Assembly: GCA_031398745.1 (NCBI GenBank)
Contig: JANNNX010000010.1
Location: 1 to 48,811 of the forward strand
DNA: 48,811 nucleotides
Origin: JANNNX01 sp031398745
Lineage (GTDB): Bacteria; Actinomycetota; Acidimicrobiia; Acidimicrobiales; CADCSY01
Direction: 5' to 3'
Shown here: one piece after another, positions 1-7,810 of the stretch
How positions within the stretch are numbered: position 1 is the first letter of the stretch
Layout: the number at the start of each line of letters is the position of its first letter
Position numbers and translations under genes: made by a program
The notes under the pieces: generated by a model
Told to the model about the DNA's origin: nothing
Database searches by the model: none
Seen by the model: only the letters and a program-made list of their open reading frames with translations

Positions 1-11
1 GGCGGCGTTTC

Positions 12-1130
12 GTGTCGGTCGGCGCTGGACGGCCCTTCGTGCTCGTGGGCGGCGCCGCCCTCGACGACATCCGGGTCGCCTACGAGACCTGGGGCGACCT
101 GGCTCCCGACGGGGCCAACGCAGTGCTCGTCTGCCATGCCCTCACCGGCGACTCGCATGCCGCGGGAGGAGGCCAGGCCGGCCATCCCACCCCCGGATGG
201 TGGGATGGGCTGATCGGTCCCGGCCAGGCGATCGACACCGACCGCTACTTCGTGGTGTGCGTCAACGTGCTCGGCGGCTGCCAGGGCTCGACCGGACCGG
301 CCTCGGTCGACCCGGCCGACCCCGACGGCCGGCCCTACGGGTCGCGGTTCCCGGTGGTGTCGATTCGGGACATGGTCCGAACGCAGGCCGCGGTGGCCAC
401 CGAGCTCGGGGTGCGGCGCTGGCTGGCAGTGGTCGGCGGCTCGATGGGGGGGATGCAGGTCCTCGAGTGGGGGATCATGTTCCCCGACCGGGTGCGGGCG
501 CTGGTGCCGATCGCCACCGCGCTGGCCGCCTCGGCCCAGCAGATCGCCTACGGGTCGGCCGGGCGCCGGGCCATCCGCCTCGACCCCCGCTGGCGCGACG
601 GTGACTACTACGACGCCGCACCGGGCGACGGCCCGACCGAGGGCCTGGCCCTGGCGCGGATGATTGCCCAGATCACCTACCGGACCGACGACGTGTTCAC
701 CGACCGCTTCTCCCGCCAAGTGGTCGAGCCGCTCGACGGCTTCTCGCTCTGGCAGCGTTTCGAGGTCGAGGGCTATCTCGACCATCACGGCGCCAAGCTC
801 GTCCGCCGCTTCGACGCCAACACCTACCTGCGCCTGACCAAGGCCATGGACCTCCACGACGTGGCCCGGGGCCGGGGCGGGCTCGACGAGGCCCTGCGCC
901 GCATCACTGCACCGACCCTGAGCATGGGCGTGCGTTCGGACACCCTGTACCCGCCCTACCAGCAGCGACAGATCGCCGACCGGCTCGACGCCCAGGGCAC
1001 CTGGGCCCGCTACGTGGAGATCGACAGCGTGCACGGCCACGATGCCTTCCTCATCGACCTCGACCAGGTCGGCCCCCCGCTGTCCGAGCTGCTGGCCGCG
1101 GTCGAGAAGGACGAGGTGCCGGACCGGTGA
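12..1130 (+). CDS. metX: Homoserine O-acetyltransferase (5' end may lie outside window)
   Basis: Predicted to transfer an acetyl group from acetyl-CoA to homoserine, the activating step of methionine synthesis in the cytoplasm. The alpha/beta-hydrolase fold shows the early HALTGDSHAAG motif (about residue 42), the nucleophile elbow GGSMGG with Ser about 144, and the C-terminal GHD triad His about 343. The 372-residue length is near normal for MetX. The frame stays open upstream of this GTG to the window edge, so the true start may be outside. It overlaps the next gene by 4 bases (GTGA), indicating translational coupling with the enzyme that uses its product. Some MetX-like proteins use succinyl-CoA; the sequence alone does not exclude this. 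Confidence 0.93.
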   Translation: MSVGAGRPFVLVGGAALDDIRVAYETWGDLAPDGANAVLVCHALTGDSHAAGGGQAGHPTPGWWDGLIGPGQAIDTDRYFVVCVNVLGGCQGSTGPASVDPADPDGRPYGSRFPVVSIRDMVRTQAAVATELGVRRWLAVVGGSMGGMQVLEWGIMFPDRVRALVPIATALAASAQQIAYGSAGRRAIRLDPRWRDGDYYDAAPGDGPTEGLALARMIAQITYRTDDVFTDRFSRQVVEPLDGFSLWQRFEVEGYLDHHGAKLVRRFDANTYLRLTKAMDLHDVARGRGGLDEALRRITAPTLSMGVRSDTLYPPYQQRQIADRLDAQGTWARYVEIDSVHGHDAFLIDLDQVGPPLSELLAAVEKDEVPDR

Positions 1131-2341
1131 GCCACTCCGAGCCGATCGACCCTCAGCGCGCCGGCGAGCCCCGCCCCCTGCGACCCGAAACCCAGGCCCT
1201 GACCGCGGGGCGGTCGGCCAACGACGGCTCGCTGGCCACCCCTCTGTGGGCGACCACCACCTTCGAGGCCGACGACCTCGATGACGCTTTGCGCCGGGCC
1301 ACCTCGCCCCGGCCCACCCGCTTCTACTCCCGCTACGGCAACCCGACGGTCCGGGCCTTCGAGGAGGCGGTGGCCACCCTCGAGGGGGCCGAGGCCGCCC
1401 AGGCGTTCGCGTCGGGAATGGGTGCGGTCTCGACGGTGGTCCTGGCCCTGTGCTCCCAGGGGAGCCACGTCGTGGCCCAGCGCCAGGTCTTCTCGAGCAC
1501 CGCCACGCTGTTCGGCGCAGTGTGCCCCCGCTTCGGGATCGAGGTGACCATGGTCGACGGCACCGACACCGGGGCCCTGGCCGCCGCCGTGCGCCCGGGC
1601 CAGACGTCGCTGGTGTTCGTCGAGACGCCCTCGAACCCGTGCCTCGACCTGGTCGACCTCGAGGCCGTTGGGGCCATCGCCGGGCCGATCAAGGTCGTCG
1701 ACTCGACCTTCGCCGGGCCGCTGGTGCAACGTCCGCTCGAGCTCGGCTTCGATCTCGTGCTGCACTCCGCCACCAAGAGCCTGGCCGGCCACAACGACGC
1801 CACCCTCGGGGTGGTCGCTGGTGAGCGCGACCTGATCGACGCCGTGTGGGCGTACCACACCATCCACGGGGCCACCGCCTCTCCCTTCGACGCCCTCCTG
1901 GCGCTGCGCGGCATCCGCACCCTGGGGGTACGGGCCGAGCGCCAGGCGTCGACCGCCCAGCGGCTGGCCGAGATGCTCGACGGCCACCCGTCGATCGAGC
2001 GGGTCCACTACCCGGGCCTCGAGTCGCACCCCCAGCGGTCGTTGGCCAAGCGCCAGATGGCCACCGGCGGGGGGGTCCTCAGCTTCGTGGTGACCGGCGG
2101 GTGGGAGGGCGGCCGGCGCTTCGCCGAGGCGGTCGAGCTGGCCCACCTGGCCCCGTCGCTCGGGGGGCCCGAGACGCTGGTGACGCATCCGGCGTCGACC
2201 ACCGCGGCCGGCGTCGACCCCGAGGAGCGCGCCGCTCTGGGCATCGTCGACGGGCTGGTGCGGGTCTCGGTCGGCCTCGAACATCCCGACGACGTGCTGG
2301 CCGACGTCGCTCACGCGCTCGACTCCCTCGAAGCCCACTGA
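1127..2341 (+). CDS. Trans-sulfuration PLP enzyme (O-acylhomoserine sulfhydrylase / cystathionine gamma-synthase family)
   Basis: A 404-residue Cys/Met-metabolism PLP enzyme. The PLP-binding lysine lies in HSATKSLAGH (Lys about 217), and the tail has the family motif LGGPETLVTHPASTT. Family members convert O-acyl-homoserine plus sulfide or cysteine to homocysteine or cystathionine, or cleave cystathionine. The 4-base overlap with metX argues for acting on O-acetylhomoserine, so a sulfhydrylase or gamma-synthase is more likely than a lyase. Which thiol it uses cannot be read from the sequence. GTG start chosen from the overlap. Confidence 0.88.
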   Translation: MSHSEPIDPQRAGEPRPLRPETQALTAGRSANDGSLATPLWATTTFEADDLDDALRRATSPRPTRFYSRYGNPTVRAFEEAVATLEGAEAAQAFASGMGAVSTVVLALCSQGSHVVAQRQVFSSTATLFGAVCPRFGIEVTMVDGTDTGALAAAVRPGQTSLVFVETPSNPCLDLVDLEAVGAIAGPIKVVDSTFAGPLVQRPLELGFDLVLHSATKSLAGHNDATLGVVAGERDLIDAVWAYHTIHGATASPFDALLALRGIRTLGVRAERQASTAQRLAEMLDGHPSIERVHYPGLESHPQRSLAKRQMATGGGVLSFVVTGGWEGGRRFAEAVELAHLAPSLGGPETLVTHPASTTAAGVDPEERAALGIVDGLVRVSVGLEHPDDVLADVAHALDSLEAH

Positions 2342-2355
2342 GCGTCGAGCCGCCC

Positions 2356-3015
2356 ATGACGATCACCCGACGGGCCGTGCTGATCGGCGCCGGCCTGCTG
2401 GCGGTGGTAGCGGTGGTGGGAGTGGCCCTGGTCGTGACCCGCGGCGACGGCGTCGCCACCGACGAGGCTGGCCCCCCGGCCCCGCCCCCGTCGGTGCCGA
2501 CGGTGGCCGTGCAGGTCGACGGGGCCGACCAGTCGATCGCCGGCCAGGGTCTGGTCGAACTGCCGGCCGACGTCAGCCTGGCGGTGGCTCAGGCGGTGTC
2601 GCTGTTCCTGGCCGACATGTCGGCCGGGCCGATGGTGGGTGCCGAGGTGACCGATGCGACCCGGGCGGCCCGGTTCACACCGGCGGCCCGCGCCTCGGCC
2701 CTGGGTGAGCACCGGGCGGCGATGGTCGACGACGGAGTGCCGACGGCCCATGCCATCACCGCTGGCCCGGCCCGCTTGTGGCTCCGGGGCCTGGCTCGAG
2801 CCGACGGGTCCCTCGCTCTGGTGTCGGCCACCTTCGACTGGCAGGCCACCGGCTCGGGGACGAGCGACCCGCTGGTCGTCCACCGCCAGGGCCAGCTCGG
2901 GATGGCACCGATCGACGGCGCCTGGCTGGTCGACGACTACGACGTGACCGTCACTCGATCGGGAGCGGGGATCGGCGCCACCACCACGACCGCGACCTCG
3001 TCGGCGACCTCGTGA
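2356..3015 (+). CDS. Membrane-anchored hypothetical protein
   Basis: A 219-residue protein of unknown function. A positive N-terminus (MTITRR) precedes one hydrophobic segment (about residues 7-25) and a Pro-rich linker, then a predicted extracytoplasmic domain rich in Ala, Val and Asp, and a Thr/Ser-rich tail. No catalytic motif is recognised. It starts 14 bases after the trans-sulfuration gene and its stop overlaps the GTG of the LCP gene by 4 bases, so it is probably co-transcribed with, and perhaps functionally tied to, the cell-envelope gene downstream rather than to methionine synthesis. Confidence 0.75.
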   Translation: MTITRRAVLIGAGLLAVVAVVGVALVVTRGDGVATDEAGPPAPPPSVPTVAVQVDGADQSIAGQGLVELPADVSLAVAQAVSLFLADMSAGPMVGAEVTDATRAARFTPAARASALGEHRAAMVDDGVPTAHAITAGPARLWLRGLARADGSLALVSATFDWQATGSGTSDPLVVHRQGQLGMAPIDGAWLVDDYDVTVTRSGAGIGATTTTATSSATS

Positions 3016-3950
3016 GCCCTCTCCCGCGGGGGACCGCCGGGCGGCGTCGGTGGCTACGCCCGGCCTGGTGGCAGGTGGTCTGCCCGGTCCTGGTGGCGCT
3101 GGTCATGGGGGCCGGCATCGACCTGGCCAACGACCAGCGGGCGGCGTCGATGGAGCTCACGGCGGTCGCCGCCAGTGGCACCGCGGCCCAGCACCGAGGG
3201 CCCGACGGCACGGTGTTCGTGCTCGCCCTGGGCAGCGACGAGCGGGCCGGCCTGGGTGGGGCCCGGGCCGACGCCCTCCACGTCATCGGTCTCAACCCGA
3301 CGCTCGGTCAGGCGACGATCCTCGACATCCCCCGCGACACCTGGGTCGATGTCCCGGGGCGGGGCAACCACAAGATCAACGAGGCCTACTCGCTGGGTGG
3401 GCCCCAGCTCCAGGCCGAGACCATCACCGCCTTCACCGGCATCCCCATCGACTACGTGCTCACCACCACCTTCGACGGGTTGATCGCCATGGTCGACGCC
3501 ATGGGCGGGCTGGTGATCGACGTCCCCCAGGCGATGGACGACCGCAACTCGGGGGCGGCTTTCGAGCCCGGCCTGCAGCTCCTCACCGGCGAGCAGACCC
3601 TGGCGCTGTCCCGGAACCGCAACATCGGCGGTGGCGACCTGACCCGCACCTACAACCAGGGCCTGGTGATCGTGGCCGCGCTGACCCAGCTGCGCTCGAA
3701 CGGCACCGACGCCTTCGACGTCATCGGCTACCTCGATGTGCTGTTGCGCAACGTCCGCACCGAGGTCGACGTGGTCGACCTCTACCACCTGGGTCGGGCC
3801 GCCCTGGCCGTCGATCCGGCGCAGGTGCGGAACCTCACCATGCCGGCCACTACCGGTCGGGTCGGGAGCGCGTCGGTGGTGTTCAGCACCGGCGATGCCC
3901 CGGGGGTGTTCGCCGACATGGCCGACGACGGCGTGCTCCAACAGCACTGA
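3012..3950 (+). CDS. LytR-CpsA-Psr (LCP) family cell-wall glycopolymer transferase
   Basis: A 312-residue LCP protein. Family members attach lipid-linked glycopolymers to peptidoglycan on the outer face of the membrane. A transmembrane segment lies near residues 17-37, followed by the LCP domain with RADALHVIGL (Asp/Arg), DIPRDTWVDVPG, KINEAYSLGG and the late Arg pair in LSRNRN, the residues that contact the pyrophosphate. GTG start chosen because it overlaps the upstream stop by 4 bases; longer upstream readings run through the preceding gene. No C-terminal LytR_C domain is present, so this is a minimal LCP enzyme. Confidence 0.9.
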   Translation: MSPLPRGTAGRRRWLRPAWWQVVCPVLVALVMGAGIDLANDQRAASMELTAVAASGTAAQHRGPDGTVFVLALGSDERAGLGGARADALHVIGLNPTLGQATILDIPRDTWVDVPGRGNHKINEAYSLGGPQLQAETITAFTGIPIDYVLTTTFDGLIAMVDAMGGLVIDVPQAMDDRNSGAAFEPGLQLLTGEQTLALSRNRNIGGGDLTRTYNQGLVIVAALTQLRSNGTDAFDVIGYLDVLLRNVRTEVDVVDLYHLGRAALAVDPAQVRNLTMPATTGRVGSASVVFSTGDAPGVFADMADDGVLQQH

Positions 3951-3964
3951 GCGGGCCTGGAACG

Positions 3965-4753
3965 GTGCCCGAGCTGATCGAGGTGGAGCGTTACCGCCAG
4001 CTGGCGGCGGCCCGGGCCCTCGACCGGGTGGTGACCGAGGTGGCCGCGCCCGATGCCTGGTTCCTCAAGGGCGGCCTCGACGCCGACACCTTGCGATCGG
4101 CGGTCGAGGGCCGGTCGTTCGTCGCCGCCCGGCGGATCGGCAAGCTCTTGCTGCTCGAGCTGTCGGCCGGCGGGCCGACGGTGGGCCTTCGCTTCGGGAT
4201 GACGGGCCGGTTGCTGGTCGACGGCGCGGCCGGGGTCGACGACCTCGAGTACTCGTCGATGCGCGACGAGCCGGCCTGGGACCGGGTCGGCTTCCACTTC
4301 GGCGATGACGGCTCGATGGTGGTGCGGGATCCTCGCCGGCTCGGCGGGGTCCTGCTCGAGCCCGACGAGGGTCGCCTGGGGGTCGAGGCCGGCACGGTCA
4401 CCCTCGGCCAGCTCCGAGCGGTGCTGGGCCGGTCGGTGGCGCCGTTGAAGGCCCGCCTGCTCGACCAGGGGCGCCTGGCCGGCATCGGCAACCTGCTGGC
4501 CGACGAGACGTTGTGGCGGGCCGGGCTCGACCCCGCTCGGCCGGCCGGCGGGCTCGACGAGGCCGAGCTGCGGCGCCTGCAGCGCGGGCTGCGGGCCACG
4601 GTGGCCGAGCTCACCGAGGCCGGGGGCTCCCACACCGGGCGGCTGCAATCGCAGCGCTACGACGGGGGACGCTGCCCCCGCTGCCACGGATCCCTGCAGC
4701 GGCGCACGGTGGGAGGGCGCACGACCTATTCCTGTCCCCGCCACCAGCGCTGA
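3965..4753 (+). CDS. Fpg/Nei-family DNA glycosylase with a CxxC...CxxH zinc finger
   Basis: Predicted base-excision repair glycosylase/AP lyase for oxidised bases. After Met removal the N-terminus is Pro-Glu (MPELIEVE), the catalytic pair of the family. RIGKLLLLEL carries the conserved Lys near 60. The helix-two-turn-helix motif is GRLAGIGNLLADETLW, and the C-terminal zinc finger includes GGRTTYSC. The fourth zinc ligand is His260 instead of Cys (C237, C240, C257, H260, with normal spacing). Length 262 is close to the family's usual 270-290. GTG start fits the MPEL consensus. Substrate preference (8-oxoG or oxidised pyrimidine) is not determined. Confidence 0.9.
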   Translation: MPELIEVERYRQLAAARALDRVVTEVAAPDAWFLKGGLDADTLRSAVEGRSFVAARRIGKLLLLELSAGGPTVGLRFGMTGRLLVDGAAGVDDLEYSSMRDEPAWDRVGFHFGDDGSMVVRDPRRLGGVLLEPDEGRLGVEAGTVTLGQLRAVLGRSVAPLKARLLDQGRLAGIGNLLADETLWRAGLDPARPAGGLDEAELRRLQRGLRATVAELTEAGGSHTGRLQSQRYDGGRCPRCHGSLQRRTVGGRTTYSCPRHQR

Positions 4754-4782
4754 GCCGGTGCCCGAGCGGGCAGGATGGGGGG

Positions 4783-5019
4783 ATGGCTGACGAGCTCGAT
4801 GTCGATGCCCTGATCCAGCGGTTCCAGGAGCGGGCGGCTGCGGTCCGCAACCGACCCCTGCCCCCGGTGGCGGGGGCCGAGCGGACGAACTTCATCCGCC
4901 AGGCCGAGCAGGACCACATGGACTACGCCATCATCGGCGACGCCACCGGGCGGATCGAAGACGGGGTGCTGCACCTCGAGATCGACCTGCGGCCGGCGCC
5001 CGACCGGGGCGATGCCTGA
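4783..5019 (+). CDS. Small hypothetical protein
   Basis: A 78-residue acidic protein of unknown function, beginning MADELDVDALIQRF with a predicted N-terminal helix and a C-terminal strand-like stretch (GVLHLEIDLRP). A run of six G (4777-4782) directly abuts the ATG, unusual for a ribosome-binding site and a possible pairing site for the C-rich loops of the RNA at 43.75 kb. It overlaps the DUF4202 gene by 8 bases and is probably translated with it. No transmembrane segment or known motif is visible. Confidence 0.7.
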   Translation: MADELDVDALIQRFQERAAAVRNRPLPPVAGAERTNFIRQAEQDHMDYAIIGDATGRIEDGVLHLEIDLRPAPDRGDA

Positions 5020-5605
5020 GCTGCCCGACCTCGCCGAGGCGTTCGCGGCCATCGACGCGGCCAACGCCGACGACCCGCACACGCTCGTGGTCGACGGCGT
5101 GACCCGACCGAAAGAGCAGGCGCATGCCGAGGCCAACGTGGCCTGGATCCGTCGTCTCCGTCCCGACGCGCCGGTCGAGCTGCTGCTGGCGGCCCGGGCC
5201 GCCCACGTGCGTCGCTGGGAGATCCCCCGCACGGACGAGCCCGAGGGGCGGGCCGGGTATCTGCGCTGGAAGCGGCGACTCCAGCAGCACCACGCCGAGG
5301 TTGCCGGTGAGGTACTGGCCGGCGTCGGCTACGAGCCGGCGGTGGTGGAGCGGGTCCAGGCCATCATCCGCAAGGAGGGGCTGCGGACCGACCCCGACGT
5401 GCAGAGCCTGGAGGACGCGCTGTCGCTGGTGTTCGTCGAGACCCAATTCGCCGACCTGGCCGATCGCCTCGACGAGGTCCACATGGTCGATGTGGTGGCC
5501 AAGACCCTGCGCAAGATGACCGAGGCCGGCCGGGCCGCGGCCCTCGAGCTGGCGGTGGGGGAGCGGGAGCAGCGGATCGTGGGGGCTGCCGTGGCCCAGC
5601 TCTGA
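5012..5605 (+). CDS. DUF4202 family protein
   Basis: A 197-residue protein matching the pattern I recall for DUF4202: an early AFAAIDAANADDP, a central AARAAHVRRWEIPR with conserved His/Arg, GYLRWKRRLQQHHAE, and LEDALSLVFVETQF. The clustered His, Glu and Asp could suggest a metal-dependent (HD-like) fold, but no function is established to my knowledge. Its start lies inside the preceding small gene. The next feature downstream is a tRNA on the same strand. Confidence 0.78.
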   Translation: MPELPDLAEAFAAIDAANADDPHTLVVDGVTRPKEQAHAEANVAWIRRLRPDAPVELLLAARAAHVRRWEIPRTDEPEGRAGYLRWKRRLQQHHAEVAGEVLAGVGYEPAVVERVQAIIRKEGLRTDPDVQSLEDALSLVFVETQFADLADRLDEVHMVDVVAKTLRKMTEAGRAAALELAVGEREQRIVGAAVAQL

Positions 5606-5610
5606 ACCGC

Positions 5611-5616
5611 TAAGGT
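5611..5616 (+). promoter_or_regulatory. -10-like hexamer for tRNA-Gly
   Basis: TAAGGT ends 11 bases before the first base of the tRNA, as expected if transcription starts at or just before the mature 5' end. No clear -35 is visible. Similar hexamers stand at matching distances before tRNA-Cys and tRNA-Val. Confidence 0.4.
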
Positions 5617-5627
5617 GCTGGGCCCAC

Positions 5628-5703
5628 GCGGACGTGGCTCAGTTGGTAGAGCATCACCTTGCCAAGGTGAGGGTCGCGGGTTCGAATCCCGTCGTCCGCT
5701 CCA
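5628..5703 (+). tRNA. tRNA-Gly (anticodon GCC)
   Basis: Complete cloverleaf: acceptor GCGGACG pairs with CGTCCGC, the anticodon stem TCACC/GGTGA holds the loop TTGCCAA with GCC at 5661-5663, the T-loop is TTCGAAT, and CCA is encoded. It marks the left edge of the accessory region. Confidence 0.97.
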
Positions 5704-5708
5704 AATGT

Positions 5709-5826
5709 GATGTTGCGAGACATCGTGCGCAGATGTCTTGCAACATCCTGCGCGGCCGGTTGAGCGACGGGTGGTCGGGGTCGAGGGTGAGCTGGCGGAC
5801 GAGTTCGCCGGTCTCGGGGAACTCTC
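5709..5826 (-). mobile_element. Probable remnant of an IS481-like element (terminal repeat plus transposase C-terminus)
   Basis: Starting 6 bases past the tRNA-Gly CCA is a near-perfect 16-base inverted repeat (5709-5724 and 5732-5747, one mismatch that would be G.U in RNA). Inside it, reading on the minus strand from about 5826, an open frame gives FPETGELVRQLTLDPDH, which resembles the C-terminal tail of IS481-type integrases (a G-E-L-x-R-x-L-x-LDP pattern). The rest of a transposase is not present. The remainder of 5704-6160 holds no gene I can support, apart from the -10 and Shine-Dalgarno elements of the next gene. Family assignment is from memory of the motif. Confidence 0.45.
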
Positions 5827-5827
5827 A

Positions 5828-5840
5828 GTCGCGGGTTCGA
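5828..5840 (+). repeat. 13-base echo of the tRNA-Gly T-arm
   Basis: GTCGCGGGTTCGA repeats exactly the T-arm sequence at 5673-5685. It may be a scar of an attachment site or of a lost tRNA copy, or chance; T-arm sequences are strongly conserved and short. Confidence 0.3.
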
Positions 5841-6160
5841 GGGCGTGCGTTGGCCGCTGTGGCGGCGGCTGTGGGCGATAGTTCATCCCCGCCCTCGGCC
5901 CGGTCCGGACAACCGCTACGTGCAGCGATAGCTCAGGCTCCCTGCCCCGGCGCCTCGAGCACGAGACGCGCCGTCGACGAGCGCGCCGCAGACCTACCTG
6001 GTGCACTGCTCGCCAAGGTTCAACCCCTCGCGGACGACAGACTCTCTGACGAGCGACCCCATCGCCTGGGCAAGGCTGCGAAGATCGGCGCGCCCGCCTG
6101 GCTGGGTGTCCGAGGACGAACTAATGTTCGATGATTCGGTCATCCGAAGGAGATCAGCGT

Positions 6161-7072
6161 GTGAGTACGGCCGACATCACGAGGAACCGCGCCCTACTTC
6201 TCGCTGTCGTCGAGGAGCTAGTGCCGTCGCTGAATGGCGCTTCCACGCTCCGACTCACCGAGGCGCTGGAGGGGCTCGATGCGGCGGTCGCGTCGTCCAT
6301 CTCCGAGGAGGACGAGGCCTGGCTGGCATCGGCGGTCGAGCGCGTGCTTCACAGCGACGCCGTCAGCCGCTGGACGACCCGACTGGACCAGCTGCAGGCG
6401 GAGGGTGTGCGCCTCCTGACCGTCTGCGATGCGGCGTACCCGTCGAACCTCCGCATGGTGGCCGATGGACCGCCGCTGCTCTTCGTCCGGGGCGAGGTCG
6501 GATCGGCCGACGACCGGGCGATCGCGGTCGTCGGCACACGGAAGCCGAGCAGGGCGGGTGCCGAGACCGCGCATGCCATCGCCGGTGAGCTCGTCGCTCG
6601 TGGCGTGACCGTCGTGTCCGGGCTTGCCGAGGGGATCGATACCGCTGCCCACAACGGCGCCCTCGACGCAGGCGGGCGGACCATCGCGGTGTTCGGGACG
6701 GGCATCGCTCACGTGTACCCGTCGTCGAACCGGCAGCTCGCGACTCGCGTGGCGACGGCTGGCGCGTGCGTGTCGCAGTTCCTGCCGGACATGCGGGGTA
6801 CGCGGTGGTCCTTTCCGGTCCGCAACGTCGTTACCTCGGCGCTCTCGATCGGGACCGTGGTGGTCGAGGCCGGTGAGACCTCTGGCGCGCGCATCCAGGC
6901 GCAGGACGCGCTGCGGCACGCCAAGCGGCTCTTCCTCCTGAGATCGCTGGTCTCGTCCCAGCCGTGGGCGGCCGAGATGGCGGGGCGGGCCGGTGTCGTC
7001 GTGGTCGACGACCTCCAGGACGTCCTCTCGGCGATCGACGCGGAGCTAGCGCCGCACGCCGCACTGCTGTAG
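6161..7072 (+). CDS. DprA/Smf-like Rossmann protein, candidate ShosA-type antitoxin
   Basis: A 303-residue DprA-family protein. The Rossmann-like nucleotide/ssDNA domain covers about residues 80-290, with AVVGTRKPS (about 122), SGLAEGIDTAAHNGAL (about 153), GTGIAHVYP, and RNVVTSALSIGTVVVEAG. It lacks the N-terminal HhH/SAM and C-terminal winged-helix domains of many housekeeping DprA proteins. GTG start chosen because GAAGGAG (6146-6152) lies 8 bases upstream; the earlier in-frame ATG at 6131 has no such site. A TAATGT -10-like hexamer is at 6122-6127. The next gene, 9 bases later, is a phosphoribosyltransferase. DprA-like plus phosphoribosyltransferase is the composition of ShosTA defence toxin-antitoxin systems, so an antitoxin role is inferred. 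A competence-like role is the alternative. Confidence 0.82.
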   Translation: MSTADITRNRALLLAVVEELVPSLNGASTLRLTEALEGLDAAVASSISEEDEAWLASAVERVLHSDAVSRWTTRLDQLQAEGVRLLTVCDAAYPSNLRMVADGPPLLFVRGEVGSADDRAIAVVGTRKPSRAGAETAHAIAGELVARGVTVVSGLAEGIDTAAHNGALDAGGRTIAVFGTGIAHVYPSSNRQLATRVATAGACVSQFLPDMRGTRWSFPVRNVVTSALSIGTVVVEAGETSGARIQAQDALRHAKRLFLLRSLVSSQPWAAEMAGRAGVVVVDDLQDVLSAIDAELAPHAALL

Positions 7073-7081
7073 GTCGCGACG

Positions 7082-7810
7082 GTGGCGGACCGCAGCGAGA
7101 TCCTGCGACCACTTCGCCCGGAGCTCGTCCCCGTGCCGGCGGCCGGTCAGCTCGGCATTTGCCCTGTCTGCCACAGCAGCCGGAACGACGACTTCGCGAC
7201 CTGCTACCCGTGTGCCCAGGCGGCGTACCTCGATCCACCCGCGGTGCTCCCTGTGACGATGTCGGTTGCCGGACGTGCGGTTCACCACCACCTCCGCATG
7301 TACAAGGACTCGCCCGACGACGCGACGAGGGAGCGCCTCGGCACCCGCCTGGCTGCGCTGCTCTCGCTCTTCATGGAGAAGCACGCGGACTGCATCGGTG
7401 AGTGGGACGTCGTCACCTGTGTTCCGTCCCCGGCCCGCGTCGCGCTGGCGCCGGTGGTCGCGAAGCTGAAGCGCTTCTACCAGCGCGACGAGCAACTGCT
7501 TCGCTCACGTGCCGGCACGGGAGACCGGACCCTGGACCCTGACCAGTTCGAGGTCGCACGAGTGCTCGACGGCGTGCAGGTGCTCCTGCTCGACGACACC
7601 CTCACCACCGGGGCGAAGCTCTTCAGCGCGGTGGCGGCTCTACGAGCCGCGGGCGCCACAGTGGTGGGTCCAGTCGTGCTCGGCCGTCACGTGCAGACGT
7701 CATGGGGCCCGTCCGAGGAGATGATGAGCTGGCTCGGAGAACGGACCTGGGACGAGGACCGATGTGCTCGCTGCGATGGCGAACGCCGCGAGGTCGGCAC
7801 TTTCTTCTAG
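7082..7810 (+). CDS. ComF-like phosphoribosyltransferase, candidate ShosT-type toxin
   Basis: A 242-residue protein with an N-terminal zinc finger (C27, C30, C41, C44), a type I phosphoribosyltransferase core with PRPP loop VLLLDDTLTTGAKL (about residues 167-180), and a C-terminal CxxC (RCARC). This is close to ComF architecture. Pairing with a DprA-like gene in a compact two-gene unit inside an island full of toxin-antitoxin genes suggests a ShosT-like toxin. The catalytic Asp-Asp and the TTG turn look intact. GTG start, 9 bases after the upstream stop. Its 3' end overlaps antisense with the decayed DUF5615 reading frame. Confidence 0.8.
   Translation: MADRSEILRPLRPELVPVPAAGQLGICPVCHSSRNDDFATCYPCAQAAYLDPPAVLPVTMSVAGRAVHHHLRMYKDSPDDATRERLGTRLAALLSLFMEKHADCIGEWDVVTCVPSPARVALAPVVAKLKRFYQRDEQLLRSRAGTGDRTLDPDQFEVARVLDGVQVLLLDDTLTTGAKLFSAVAALRAAGATVVGPVVLGRHVQTSWGPSEEMMSWLGERTWDEDRCARCDGERREVGTFF

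Noticed and set aside
1010..2338. 442-codon minus-strand frame
   Set aside because: Shadow of the trans-sulfuration enzyme; composition is Gly/Arg/Asp-rich with no domain.
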